Origin: Patagioenas fasciata
Lineage: Eukaryota; Chordata; Aves; Columbiformes; Columbidae
Length of the DNA: 64,000 bases
Direction of reading: 5' to 3'
Assembly: GCF_037038585.1 (NCBI RefSeq)
Contig: NC_092541.1
Coordinates: 2,601,445 to 2,665,444, forward strand
The number at the start of each line of letters is the position of its first letter. Position 1 is the stretch's first letter. Below are positions 10,761 to 24,500 of the stretch, in pieces. The notes beneath the pieces are model-generated. The model worked only from the letters and a program-made list of their open reading frames with translations, was not told where the DNA came from and ran no database searches. Both the position numbers and the translations under genes were made by a program.

Positions 10761-13700
10761 CCCCCCCGGTGCCACGTGCGGCAGGCGAGGGAACCCCCCC
10801 CTGCACCGCCCCATGCGGGGGTGTCGGACCCACCCGACCCGCAGGGCCCCCCCGGGGGCCTGCAGAGCCCCCCAGCAGCACCGCGCACAGCAGCAGCAGC
10901 CTTGTGCTTTTGTCATCTCAAATTGCAGCAACGCTCGGGGAAGCTGGCAGAAGGGGGGGCTCATGGGGAGGCGTCCCACCCAAATATCCCACCTGGGATG
11001 CAGCAGCTCTGGGAGTGCAGCGTCAATGCCCTAAAGCAAACACGCTTACCCCAAACCCCCTTCTTGTGAAATCCCTGCCTGCCCCGGGGATGCTCAATGC
11101 CCCCCACAGCTCCAGGGTGAGCCCTGGGTCCATCCCACAGACCCAAAGGCAAACACAGCGTGGGGGTGCGAACCTCGGGGCTTGGGGGGCTGTGCGGCTC
11201 GGCCTGGCCGTGCTCCCAGTTTGCTTTGGGGACTGTTGATCTTGGCCGGGAGGAAGCGTTGCTCACCGGACAGCTGGTTAATGTGTAGTGACGGCTCCGC
11301 CGTGCCCGAGACCGTTGATCCCAACCCACACTGTGATCTGTGCCGGCGGGAGCAGGGCTGGGAGCGGCACTGGGGGGCACGGAGGCTTCTGGGCACCCAT
11401 GGGTGGGGGGATTGCATCTGCATCCTGGCAGCAGCTCTGAAAGCCTGGCATGATGCTCGTGGGGGATCAAAAATAGGAGGGGGGGCGGGTCTTCCCCGCT
11501 GTGCTCCCAGCAGGAAAACTGGAGCCAGTTTCCCCTCTGGAAACCAGGGCTGGAGCCCCAGGGCTGCAGAGCCGGTCCTGGAGCAGTGGGGCTGAGTCAC
11601 CTCACAACTCGTGGGGTTGGATTTTCTGGCGCTTTCCCACGGCTCAGGACTTGTGGGGTTACATTTTCCCAGCCTGTCTGGCTTTCCCGGTTGCAGAGCT
11701 GCCTTGTGATGCCATCTCAGCTGGTTTTACTAGGTAGCACAGCCCAAGAGCATCCCTGGCTGCTGCAGGTCAGGCTGGGGCTCCCCCCAACAGCGGTGAC
11801 ATCTGGGGAGGCCACTTGACAGTGTCCCCAGCCCACGTGCGACCTTTCCCTTGCAAAACTAGGATTTGCCCCATCAGCAAGCAGGACCAGGGCTGGGATT
11901 TGAAGGGATTTGAAGGGACCCGAGGATCAGCAGAAGTGGGACATGCTCAGCACCCTCCCAAATCTGAGCTGTCCCCACCAGCTCTGGGCAGGGGCTCGGC
12001 CACGTTTGCCCCCATCCTTGTGCGTGTCACCTCAGGGCCGTGGCGAGGCAGGAAGGCGACAGGCAGACCCGCACGCACGCGTCCCCACCGCCATGCAGGG
12101 AGGGGGAAAATGATGCCAAATGCCTCCCAACCCCCCGGGAACAGCCTAGGGAGCAAGAGGCCCCGGGAGCCACTTTGCAGCTCGGAACATGCCATTGTCC
12201 CCGTGCTCCCGAATACCAGAGATTCCTGCCCTAAGCCGCCGGCCTCGACCTGCGAGGCAGGATTAGCCGGTGCCCTCCGGCTGCTCCTGCTCTCGGCAGG
12301 AACGGCAAAAACTCTGGCAAAAGAGAGAAGAGAAGAAAAGAAAAGCCTCTCTTGGGATCTTTCTTTTGCTTTCCTTCTCCTTTCTTTCCCCCTTGTTTTC
12401 CTAATTAAAATGGTGCATTGACAGCAGTTGGTGGCTGCAGAGTCTCTGGGCTAATTACAGCTCCTGGCTCCCACCCTGGCCATTTGTCCCCGAGTCCTCC
12501 CCAGTCTGGCACCGCAGGAGAACCCGGCTTGGTCAGGACACGGCAGAGGAGGCGGCTTCCCCCCAGATTTCTCGGCAGAGGCTCTTTCTTTCTTCCTTTC
12601 TTTCTTTCTGGATTCTTGCTGACAGCAGCATCTGTCATCTAACAACATCTCCCGCGCGGACCAGCAGCCGCTGAAGGCACCCGGAGCCCTTTGCCGAGCG
12701 CGAGTCCCGCGGCCGGCGCGGCCACCAAGTCCCCTCGCTGTCCCCAGCACCGGGTGCACACCGGGAGGGCACCCAGCAACCCGCAAAGCCACTGAGAGCA
12801 GGAATTAAAGCTCAGGAGACAATCCCCTCCACCTCCCTCCGCTCCAGGAATAGGTTTATCCTGTCCCTGACCTCGCCGCCTGCCCGTGGCTCTGCCCAAG
12901 GGCTGTCACCCGTGGCCACACTCTGCACCGGGACATGCGAAGCAGAGATGAGACAGGAGGAGAATGGCTTTTTGCTTCGGCGAGGTCTCTCAGGACAATT
13001 GTGGCATGGCTGTGCTTGTCCCCACCAACCGCGGTGGCCTTGGGGTGTCCCCAGTGTGGCACAGCTGGGCTGAGTCGTGTGGGGACACAGGACTTTCTCC
13101 ACAGCATCCCATTGGCATCACAGCCGGCAGCTCGCTCCCAAAAATGATAAAACCGACCCCAGCCCCAGGGTCCTGGCACCAACGCATCCCCACACCCCAT
13201 GTCCTGTGTCCCGGGGGGCGGGAGGGGACGGTGGCAGCAGGACAGGGAGGGCGGCAGCTGCTGAACCCCCCACACGGCTCCAGCTGGTTCCTCGGCTCCC
13301 TCCTCCCCCCGGGGCTCGGCAGCACAATGCGGCCCCACAGCAGCCCCACATGAACCCGCGCGGGGTTTTTCTAACGACACGCAAACGGTCTGGACTTTCT
13401 CCGTGCCCCAGTTCGGCTCCCCTAGCTCTCTGCGAATCTCCAGTCCCGCCCGGCGCTAACTCGTGTTTTAAACAGCGAGGTGGCACTTTGAGCAAAAATA
13501 AATCTCTTCGGGGAGGTGGCGGCGAGGGGAGAAGAAAAGGAGCAATTGCAGTTTCTAGTGGTGGAAGGCAATTAATGATTTCCTGCCTCCTCGAGCTGAG
13601 CTTCCTTCTCACAATGAGGGAGGTTGTGGCACCCACAAAACACAGCACGGGGGCTGAGGGTTAATTTGGTCCATGTTTGAGGTCACACGGAGCCAGGGGC

Positions 13701-14765
13701 TGAGTTATCAGGCCCAAAATTGCTGTGGCAGGGCCTGGTGCTGAGCTGCACTCTCACCCCGCAATCCGGGTGCAGGAAAAGCCGCCGCGGCCGCTGGCGC
13801 TGGGTCCCCTCTTCCAGAAGAATTCAATTTTTCACCCTTCTCTTTTCCCATATAAAGTCTTTATTAAGAAATTTGTTTTTCTAAACTTCCTGCTGGCCTT
13901 TGTCACAAACCCAAACAGCCGTCCAACATCACCCGCTTGGGACATTTATTACCCCATAAATACTGCTCGCTGTATTGTGTACGTCGCTTTTTCAGACGGA
14001 TTCCTCACGTAGCATCTTCCCCAAGCCCCAGCGATGCTGCCGACCCCGGGAAAGCCCCAAAGGGCTGCAGTACCCCGGGGTGCACAGCGACGGCCACTCA
14101 GCCTTGGGAAACGGCACAAAACCCCCTTTCTTCTCGAGAGTTTAAGCCACTTCTTTACTTTCGAGGACGTGAGCCTGGCCACGAAGGGCTGCACGCACGT
14201 TGGCCGCCCCAGGGTTTTACCGGGAGCCCTGCAACGCCTGTGTTGCACCGTGATGCTGTGGTTTAAGCGCTCGGAGGAGGAGGCTGTTGGCTCAGGGTGG
14301 GGACAAAAGCCATCCCAGGGAGCCGTCCCAACAGGTCCGGCGAGCCTGGCGGACAGGACACCTCCTCTCTGCTCCACGCCTGCACGTCGCTGTGTTTCTG
14401 CTGCGAAGCACAAGGGGTTTTAAGCTGATCTCACAAATTTCAACAGCGGGGGTTAGTGATGGTTACACCTCGAGCTCCGCTGCCTTATCTGGAGCTGGAG
14501 AGGTGACCAAACCCATGGAGAAAGGGACCTGTGTCCTCCAGATACAAAGGCCGGACGCTGCACATTCCTGGGAGGGTTGGATGGGGTGACAAACAGCCCC
14601 AAAAATGTCCAAAGGTGCTGGGTGTGCACAGCGCAGTGCAGGTGTGGGACCCACAGGCTGCTCCGTGCTGGGAAACACACACAACACCCCGAGCCCCGGG
14701 ACACCCCGGGGCTGCCAGAGCCCGGGTTCAGACCGACCCCATCCAACCGCTCAGCCCTGAGAGCT
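10761..14765. other. Spacer between divergent MRPL45 and NPEPPS promoters
   Basis: No exon with family resemblance is visible on either strand. Open frames here are GC-rich and lack conserved motifs. A (CTTT)n tract lies near 12583-12612. Two AT-richer islands (about 12290-12440 and 13440-13990), with TAATTA/TTAAT words and TAAATA runs, stand out from the GC-rich background and could be regulatory, but I cannot show this. Confidence 0.5.
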
Positions 14766-15110
14766 CCGGTAAAGGGCTGCACCGTGCCAGGACCACCCAA
14801 GCCAGGGTGACCTGTTAACGGGCTACACTGTGCCAGCCCGGCTCTGTGCCAGATACACGGAGCCAGCCCCCAGGGGCCGGTGCACCGAGAGCTCCCGGTA
14901 ACAGACTGCACCGTCCTGGCTCTATCCCGGTCCGGGTCACCCGTTACCGGGCCGCGCCGTCCTGGGTTCTCCCGGTCCGAGTCACCCGTTACCGCGCCGT
15001 CCCGGGTTCTCCCAGGCCGGTGACCCGTTACCGGGCTGCGCGGTCCCCGGTTCTCCCGCGTCGGGTGGCCCATTACCGGGCCGCGCTATCCTATGGTCCC
15101 GCCGCACCGG
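14766..15110. repeat. GC-rich minisatellite upstream of NPEPPS, unit about 45 bp
   Basis: Units built around 'cccgttaccgggccgcgccg' and 'tcctgggttctcccggtccg' recur about eight times. Anchor GTTACC/GTAAC words lie near 14768, 14814, 14898, 14943, 14988, 15027 and 15072 (steps mostly 39-46 bp). Left units are more diverged than the right ones. The array stops about 400 bp before the NPEPPS start codon. Confidence 0.8.
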
Positions 15111-15119
15111 GCGCACTAG

Positions 15120-15514
15120 AAGGAGAGCGCCGCCGGGATCGCGCGGACGGATGCGCGTCCACGGCCCGCGCCCGCTTACGCAACCGCGCTCCCGCCGCTC
15201 TCTACGTGCGCGGCCGCGTGGCGCCGCCGCGCGCACGCGCTGTTCCTCCTCCTCCTCCTCCCCCCCCCCCCCACCCGCCACCGACTGCCTCGTGCCGGGA
15301 GCGCGCGCGCGCCCCCGCCCCTCCCTCCTCCTCCTCCTCCTCCTCCTCCGCCGCCGCCGCCGCCGCTCTCTCGGTGTCTCGGTGCGGGGCCGCCGCGTCC
15401 CCGGCAGCACGCAACCCTTCCCCGGCTCCCGCCCCCCGCCGCTCGCTCCCTCCGTCCCTCTCTCCCCCGCCGCCCCGCCGCGGGGGGGCGCAGCCCCGCA
15501 CCCGCCGCCCCGCC
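15120..15514 (+). promoter_or_regulatory. NPEPPS: NPEPPS CpG-island promoter and 5'UTR
   Basis: Very CpG-rich sequence without a TATA box. It holds an NRF1-like GCGCACGCGC at 15231-15240 and two (TCC)n/(CTC)n pyrimidine tracts at about 15245-15280 and 15325-15365. The transcription start cannot be placed exactly. The start codon at 15515 has G at -3. Confidence 0.6.
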
Positions 15515-18500
15515 ATGCCGGAGAAGCGGCCCTTCGAGCGGCTGCCCGCCGACGTGTCCCCCCTCAACTACGGACTCTGCCTCAAGCCCGACCTCATCGA
15601 CTTCACCTTCGAGGGCAAGCTGGAGGCCGCCGTGCAGGTAGGGCCGCGGCCCCTCCTCCTCCTCCTCCTCCCCTCAGCCCCGGGGGACTCTCCCCTCAGC
15701 GGCTCCTCCCTGAGGGAGCCCCGGGTCCCGTTCCCCTCCCTCAGCCAGCGGGGGCCCGATCCCCGCTCCCTGCCGGGCCCTCAGGGCCTCCCCGCCGGGG
15801 CCCGGCCCTTGGCGCGGCGGGGCCGGCCGGGCAGGTGCAGGGAGGCCGCTCGGAGCTGCCCCGTCCCCCCCCTCCCCGCCGCGGTCTCCGCCCTCCTTTC
15901 CATTCAGCTTATACATATCGATGTATAGATCCCCCCCCACCACCCCGGGCAGCCCGCGGGCCCCGCCCTGCCCCGCTCCGGCCCCCGGGAGCGGCCTGGG
16001 AAGGGCCGGGGCTGCTCCCCCGGGTGTCCCCCGGGCGCTCCCCGGCTCTCTATGTAGGTTAAGCGGGGAGCTGCCTCTGCTGTCCCCGGCTTCCCCCAAA
16101 TCTGTACCCAGCCAACCCCGCTCCTGTCCTCAGCTTCCAGCGTGCTGCTTTTATCTCTCTCCAGCCATTCAGATGGCTCGGGATTTTGCTGGAAAGACAA
16201 ACTACCACATATGCAATTAAGCGAGAACTCCTCTACCAGCACGGTAAGCTGGTAGGCCTCGGTGTCACCGAGGGGCTCGCTTGGCCGTGGGAAGGGGTGC
16301 GCAGGCTGGAAACGCAGGGTCTTCCACCTCTTCCCAAAGGGAAAAGCTTCCCCGTGTTCACCCTTGGAAGCCGGAATGTTTGATGAACGCCCTGAAGTCT
16401 CATAGTCATTCTTAGGCGGCCGTGCCAAGATTTCCTAAATTTGCTTTCGTGTCTTTCCTTGTGCAATGATTTGAAATAGATGCAGGGTTGTAAGGGCTTA
16501 CAAGGCTTTTTCTTAAAACGGGATGACTGTGAAATATTCGAGGGAGATTTTAAGTACTGAGATGTGCACAGATTTAAATCTCGGTCCAAAGGGGTGATTA
16601 AAACCCTGTAAAATGGGGCAGCATTGGGGCAATAAAGCTGCTCAGCCTGAAGCAGGAGGTGTGTGCGAGTCGGGGAGGGCAAAAGGCTGCTGGTCATAGT
16701 GGATCTTGTGACTTTTGGGACCTGGAGGAAGACAAGCAGAGCTGAGTAAGTTTGTGTCATGTGGAAGAAGCACTGGAAACGTGAATTGCCTTGCTGATTT
16801 TGTTCTAGCTCGAGTCCTCTGGCTGCTGCTGATTTTGGGGGGTCACAGTTTGACGGTGCATCGGCCTGGTTGAGAAATTCCCGGTCTCTTCCGTCTTAAT
16901 CCCAACCGCCTGTTCCCGTCTTCGCACCCAAGTTGCTGCTGCTCAGTCCTGTTACAGCTGTGGGGCTGTGCTGTAAATGGGATCACTGAAATCATCCAGG
17001 TTAAAAATAACACTTAGGGGGAGGGGAGTTGTGGCTTTTTAAGCCAGCATTGCTACTGAGGAGAGAGTCGCACTGAACAGGAGCCTTGGGAACTTTGTTT
17101 AAATCCAGGAATAACAAGGATTTGGAGGCTCCTTGTGGAGGTGGTAGCTGGTTTGAAGATTTTAGTCCTGTTGAGATGTTTGAAATATTGTTTGCTACTC
17201 AGGGCATTGCTCAATGGATTCCTAGAGCAATGGATACCACCTGACAACGCGAAATCCTGGACTTTCCTACCAGCTGAGGGCATGTGTTAAGGAGGAATGC
17301 TGACCTGGCGGGTTCAAGGTTGTAAAAAACCATCATGGTGAGCTGATCTGGTGTTCCCACAGTAGAGTGGATTGAAAAAATATAGGGTGAGATTTTTTTA
17401 AACGTATCTAAAGTATATACCTTTACTTTAAAATAACTTTTAACAACTGTAGATAGAAGGATCGCGAGGCCACATCCCACCGTGTGCCAACAGGTGCAGG
17501 GAGGTGTGTGGGGTGAGTTCTGCTTGTCTGGAGTTGGAAACCTGGAGAAGTTCGCTGTGGCTGCCGGTGTCCAAAGCACAGTCAAGGCACATCCCAGAAT
17601 ATCAGGGGAGAGCTATTCTGCACCTTAATGGAGAGAAGAACAACCAGCTCACCTATGGTGCTGGGTGGACAGGATGTGGAGACTTTCTTGTACCATTTAT
17701 CACAGTTAAAACCGCCAAAAGTCCTTAAGGGTTGCTTGTGAAATAGTTCATTTATCCCAACTGGGACAAAACGTGGTTTTGGGAGAGTCGAGCACTGCGT
17801 GTCGGTAGCAGGTCTGGGGCTGAAATAGTCGCCTGCTCACAATTCTTTGGCCGCCCTGTCAGTTTTATAATCTTTTAGCATTTTAAACGGTTGATTTGTT
17901 GGGCGTGTGGGGTTGTTTCTGAATGAGCACAATTCAATTTCTTTTTTTTTTTTTTTAAATTTTGGTGGAAATAGTTCATCTACTTTATTCATCTGTTCGC
18001 TTGAGATTTAATTATTCTAACCCTGATTCTCAGGCTCCAGTTATCAGCGCCGCGCACTCGTATTACTCAGCGTCTAGGTCAACTTCTTTCCATTCTGCTG
18101 CTGATCCTGGGCGGCCTCTCCGTGTTTGGGAACAAAGAGGGGATGTGCTGCGGGTCCGTGCTCCAGCATCATGCCGAGGAGGCGAAAATGAGTAACTAGC
18201 GACACAACCGCCTCCCAAAACTCAACGTTTTGTTTTAAGCTTCTAAATGGAAGCTCTGAACGCTGTGGTGGCTCCAAACGAGCCCGTCTGGAGCTGCGGA
18301 AGGTGTGTGGCTCTCCTCTGCCTTCCTGCTGATTGCTCCACATAAACTCCCTCCTTCGGGGAGTGCTGGGTGGGGATTCATTTCTTCCTTTGCAAACTAT
18401 GAGATGTTTCTTGGTTGCAAAGCAACCTGTCTTTGCTTTGAACGCTTTACAGCCTGAAGTGGATGGCTCTTCTAAATATCTTTCCCGGTTCCTTTAATAT

Positions 18501-21500
18501 GTCTTAAGGATACTCTGTTATATTTAGCAATGTTTAACCTGTATCTGTTGCTTTTTATAGGTTAATTATGCAGTATCTGCCAGACTAAAGAGTGTGTAGT
18601 CTTCTGATCCCGCTGCATGCCAGTTAAAGATTAATTGTGGCGCTTGGATGTAAATCTTGAAAAATTAAGCTTAATGGGTGTAGTATTTGTGGTCAGTGTC
18701 ATTTGGGGGGGGAAAGTAATCTAGGATAAATACGTGGTCATGTTATCCAGCATTGTCACTTACATTTTCAGCACGTAGAATCAGATTTGGAGTGTTTTGA
18801 ATTATTAAAGAGATATATCCTAGAACAGAACAGCGGTAATTTGGGTTGTTTTTAGAGAGTAAAATGGTAAAAACGTATGTGCTTGTTACAGTGCTACGTT
18901 CAGAAAAGGCCGCTGAAACTGAATGACAAGATTTTAATTATCTAGTCTTATGAATGGCTCTAGAGGATTAGTTTTGACTGTAGAAGATGTCTTCTGCTGC
19001 ACCTCACCCTGTCTTTCAGGTAGGCTGGCATTCCTCTGGAGCCATTCAGATTCTTGGGTTTAATGTCCTAAAAAGGCTTTCCCATCAAATCCTTTCCTGC
19101 TCTGATAACTCAAAAGCTTTACAGCACCTTCAAGTCCTGTTTGGTAGAGCCAAATAATGAACCTTTTTAACTCTGCTTCCATCAAATGATGTTGGAAGAC
19201 TTTTTGGGGGAACTTAAACTGTTATCTCCTACTGGGTGAGAGGGAACATGGATGAGGAGAGTGCTGGGAAGAGCGTGGCAGCTCCACTTAAAAGGTCTTC
19301 AAGGTCTGGAGTTTTATTGCAGGGCAGACCTGCTCGTGGTATCTGCGTCTGACTAATCGCCAGAGGTATTTGAGTTCTGATTAATGTTCCTAGAGCTTCA
19401 TCAAAAGCAACAGGTTTAAAGTTTTGCAACATTGCTTCATTCCAGATCTTGGCTTTAGTTCATGTGCTGCTTTTAGGCGTGTCAGCCTTATGGCAAAAGT
19501 GCTTTGGTTGGGGCATTTGTAACCTGCTCTTGCCTTGATTGGCCTCGTTTGTAGAAGAGAACATTTATTATATTATCGTGTGAGGTGAAGCAGGGTGACA
19601 GTTCACATACACACAGCTTCGGGGTTGGTTATACCTCACGCATCGTGATGCTTTTTTGCCTTTTAATATGGTTGCACTCATGGAAAGCGCTGCCTGAGCA
19701 GAGCATCTGTCTTCCAGAACATGGCATTAGCAGAAAGGGAAAAGCAGTTTCAAGGCACCGCTTACAGTAAACCACGTTCATTCATCTTCCTGATACACCT
19801 GGTGTCTGTCAGCGTTCGGCTGCAGGTTCCTGTGAGATCGAATGGTCACAAGTTAAGTATGCTGGGCGGTTCATAGTTGTGTTCTTACAGGTGTGTCTGT
19901 CCATTATTTTCAGTGGATCAGAGGGAGGAGGCTCTTGTGCTGGAGCCCGTGTGCCAACACGAAGCCTTTTTTTATTTTCCCACAGAACGAAATGCTGAGA
20001 TCCTCAGAAGTGTGCAGCACACTGTCAGATTCCTATCCGCACGCTGAGTTTTGCCCTTTGTGTCTGAGGACCTGGAGGGTAAACATTTTTTAGGCTACCG
20101 GTTCTCTCAGTCCCTTTACGTTTTGTAGTATGTCACACTCTTTTGTAAAACCGGCTTGGTGTTTGTCAGAGGTAAGGGAAAATCTAAAAATGGGCGATTG
20201 CCTTTCTAAGGAGCCTCTGAAGTTGTCTCTGTTTAAACATAAACTTATTTTGCAGTAACAGTGCTACACTGAGAACCCTTGTGTCCTCAGCAGAAGGTGG
20301 TTTTTAAAGATTTGCCTGTTGTTAAACCCGGCATTATCTGCAATTTGGACGGCTCTTTGCGCATCTTGAATTCTTAATCCAGAGAGATTTGGATTTATAG
20401 ATTGAAGGAAGGTCTCCACCAGTGTCACTTCAGCTGTTACATTTGCTGGTTTGATGCTTGGCAAGCATGTTGTTTCTAGGGTCAGGTGAAGTTTATTAGG
20501 TAACATTGTTTTGCTTTTATTACCACAAAGAGGCAACATGGTGAGAGCAGCACAGCTCTGGGGACGCTGCTGCAGGATTTGGGGAGATTCACCAATACTG
20601 TGTAAGCCCTTACGTAATATTTATTCTACAAACAATTCTGCTAATGGGAATAAGCTCTAGAATTTGCTCCAGAAGCGAAGTTGGTGACTGAGGCTGGAGA
20701 GAAACTCGTGAGTTGGGTTTGTCTTGTGTAAACCACCCTCTGTGGGAGTTGCCGTCTCCTGGAATATCTGGGGTGAGCCCTTTGCTTCAGAGATTATAAG
20801 ACTGGACGGGCCGCTCTTGTGATGTAGATACACCTATGGAGTTATACCTTTAAATTTCTTAAGGCTCTCTTATCGCTGGCTAGACTTGAACTCGGTTTTT
20901 ATATACACAATGACTAAGGAACCATTTCTTCAGTAGAACAGCTTAAGGCTGAATATCTGTTTCCTCCTTTGTGGCAGAGTGATAAGTGTCTGTTTCAAAC
21001 ATGACACTTCACAGCTTGTTATTTGATTTGTCACCAGTGCTCCTTGGCTCAGGGGTTGGGATGGCGAGCTGGCGTGTGCACACAGAGCATTTGGGCTTTG
21101 CTGCGGGGTGAAGGAGCCCCTGGTTTGTGGGAACCAGTTTCCATCGCGGATTAATGAGTCCAGTTGGTTCTGCTGTGTTCACGCATGGAGCGATGGGTAT
21201 GGGTGATCACAGGGTGTTCTAGGGTTATAATAGTGAAAAACCCAGAAAGGGATATAAGTCCGTTTGCTTTCAGGGACTCAATGTCTGGGGTAGGAAGCAG
21301 TTCCTCTGTGCACATGTTAAACCCCAGTTGGCTGTTGCAGAAATTCTTGCTCTTTTATTTAAATAATCGGCATTGTCTACTGCTAGAAATTGGACCCCGG
21401 ACTAGCAGCATTACCAGCGCGATCCAGTGTGATGATTCTAGTGGTTTCAGCCCTAAGTTTCTAAATAATTTCTAGTTTAATTCCCAAATATTTTACCCCT

Positions 21501-24500
21501 TTGTAATTAATTGATATTTAATTTTAATTCCTCTCTATTCGAGCTCTCGCATCCAAATAGAAAGCTGGCACAGTGAGACAGTTTATTACTACGCTGGGAG
21601 CCGGCCACTTGTTAAATAAAGCAAAGTGTGTGCAGCCAAGAGCTGGCAGAAGGAAAGCTTGCAGGAAAATGTAAAGGCGCATTTCTTGGCAGATGTTTTA
21701 ACCTAAGAAGTTCTTACAGCGTCAACAGTTTAGAACACGGTACCGTCGGTTGTATTTCTGATCGTCTCTGGAAGATGTAGGTTTGTGTTCCATGGTTTGA
21801 CTCCAGGCTGCTGTCGCTCGTCTCTAAAACGAAGCTTGCAGGCTCTCTATCTGTTTTTATTGGTCTTGGATTCCCAGGCACGTACAAGGGCCCTATTGTC
21901 CAGCTTACATACCAATTTTTAACGGACTGTCCATTCCCTTAAATAATTTACAGTCTTGATAAGTAGGCCTGGATGGCTTGAACATGCTTCAAGTGCGCAT
22001 GTTCCGGAAGAAATGAGAGCGGTCGGTGGAATATCTTTTTTGCCACGCTTAAGCACTGCATTTTATTTCAGACACTTGATGATGGAGGGGATTTTGGATG
22101 ACAGGGTGGTGGGGATGCCCACTGAAGAAAGCAGGGAACACCATTTCTTCCTGGTGATCATCAATTTTCTCTCACAGGTGAAACAGGCGACCAACCAAAT
22201 TGTGATGAACTGTGCTGACATCGACATCATTACGGCTTCCTATGCGCCAGAAGGAGACGAAGGTAGGATTGCTTTTTTGCTGGAGTGTTTACACGTTAAT
22301 CCATTTCGTTTCTGACGTGAGGTGCTGTTGCCAACAGTTAACAACTCGATTGCAAAATTGCATGATAGTTTGATAAGCTAATCTGCCCCTAGAAGCACAA
22401 ATTAATTATCTAACCTTCACTCTCTTCTCATCACTGCCATTGACATTATGTTTAAGAAAGTTACCTCAAGCTTCCACGAAATCTGCATTCTGTGTTGTAG
22501 ACAAAAGGAAGTTTGACTGTTTTTACATTATTATTTATCTTTATAGTGGATAACTGTGCAAGAGCATGATCTGTACCTGTGGACTTTGCAATATTGACAA
22601 CATCTGTGACGAGGCCTTAGATAAGGAATTCAGCAATAATGGCCTGCGGTAGGAAATCCTCACTGGGAAGGACTTGGAAAAGTACAGAAGACACTTAAGT
22701 GACATTTAGCAGGATGTCCTGAGCGTAGGACAACATGGAGAAAGGTGATTATGTGGAGGATCCAATTCAGCGAAAGGCTGGAAGTTACTGGAGAAATCCA
22801 AGCAGCAGTAGCTGTTTGTAAGACACAGTCACAGTGGTTTATAATCTTCCCCGCTTGTATTTAGAAGAGATTTAACAGACACACAAAATTCAGTTCTTGT
22901 AGTGACATTACCCTCCGACAGACAGATTTGTTCTGTGACAAATGGAATGTCTGCAGTGAGTCTTTGCATTTGAATCGGTTTGGCTTTTACTTTTAACGTA
23001 TTATTAATGAACCAGAGGGTTTCTTGGGTGGAGTTGGGGGCCTGGAGTCCGGCCACCGAGTTGTGATGGAGAAAGAACACAAGGCTGTTTCCTACGTGCT
23101 TGACTGGGGCTCTCGTGCTTGACTGGGGCTCTCGGGCCGTCCCCTGGCGCTCCGTTCCTCCTTCACACGCCATCGTTAGCGATCTCTGCTTGATTGGATG
23201 CCCCGTGTTGCTACGTGCTCCTGGAGCTATTTCTTGTACTGAGTAATGAGGTGCTAACGAGAGTGGTACTAATAGCAGAGTGTGTGTGGAGTCAGCTCCA
23301 CCTCCCACCCTGCCGGGAGCCCAAACCACCTATTAAGTTTTTATTTTGTCATTGAGAAAATGAAAATAAGTGGAGAAAGTACCTAGGAATAAAGGTACCT
23401 AGGAAAAATACACAAAATAGCGAGGGTCTCTGTTTTAGTGTATTATCTTTGTTGTTTTCAGAGCTGATTTCCCTCTCGTAGGGGTCTGTTTTTCTGCTCT
23501 TTAGCAGTGATATACTCTCATTTTAACTTCAAAGTATTAATAGTAGAGCTTCATGGAGACTTAGAACCAAGTACACTAGAAATGAGTTTCTGTGGCTTGA
23601 ATGATTTCAGTAGAGCAGTCTGGTTGTGCTCTGGGCATTCACCTCTCACCCTGTTGCATCATAAATACTCAAGGTGCAATTCTGTTGCATGTTTACTATA
23701 ATTACACTCAGGCTCCATGGGGTTAAAAGTATCTTTCAGTTTGGTGAACTGCCAACTAGTGTAATGGCTTTGGAAGGAAAATCGCATGAAATTGGCAGGG
23801 TATTTGCTGGCACCTGTTGACACAGCTCAAGTCAGTCCTACTAATGCTTCTATTGTGCGCAGCTTTGGGATGGTAATTGTATAACTGGTCTCAAAACCAG
23901 AGTATGAAATACAGGCCGATGAACCAACAGGAATATCAGCCAGATGATTTGGGTTTGGTTACTCAGGTGAGCTTTGCACCAATTGCCTGTATAGTATGTT
24001 TGAAAACAAGTGAGACGTTGGTGATTTCTCCTTTAAAGGCTCCAGTGAAGAATCGTTACCTCTTTTAGTTCTGTACCTCAGTGGGGAAGAATTTGTCTCA
24101 CGCTTGTCTGTAAGTGTGAGACAAAAGATAACGGGTCACTTATCTTCTTTCAAGTGTGGTTCTGTTCTGAGAAGCAGCTGTGTGAAAAAGTGACCTTCTT
24201 GTCCAACCTTTCCCTTCTTTGTGGAGGTGATCTGTTGATTTTGTGCAGAAGCATTTATTCTTTTCCTAATAATTCATGTTAGCATTAGAATTATTATACT
24301 GCACCGTGGCTTGCACAACAGAAATCTTGGCTGGAACTGTGGGCCACGTTTCCCCTCCCCTCCTGTTCGCTCTTCTAAAGGTGGATAGAGGGTAGAACTC
24401 GATCTTTGGAATTTTAATGCAGATTTGCAGGGAAATCAGATTATTGCCCAATATTTGACAAGAAGCTGAGGGAGGATCTCTGAAGCTTTAAAGTCAAAGT

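Noticed and set aside
10535-13664. Several open frames of 100-235 codons between MRPL45 and NPEPPS
   Set aside because: GC-rich, proline/arginine/glycine-dominated, overlapping on both strands, without splice logic or conserved domains.
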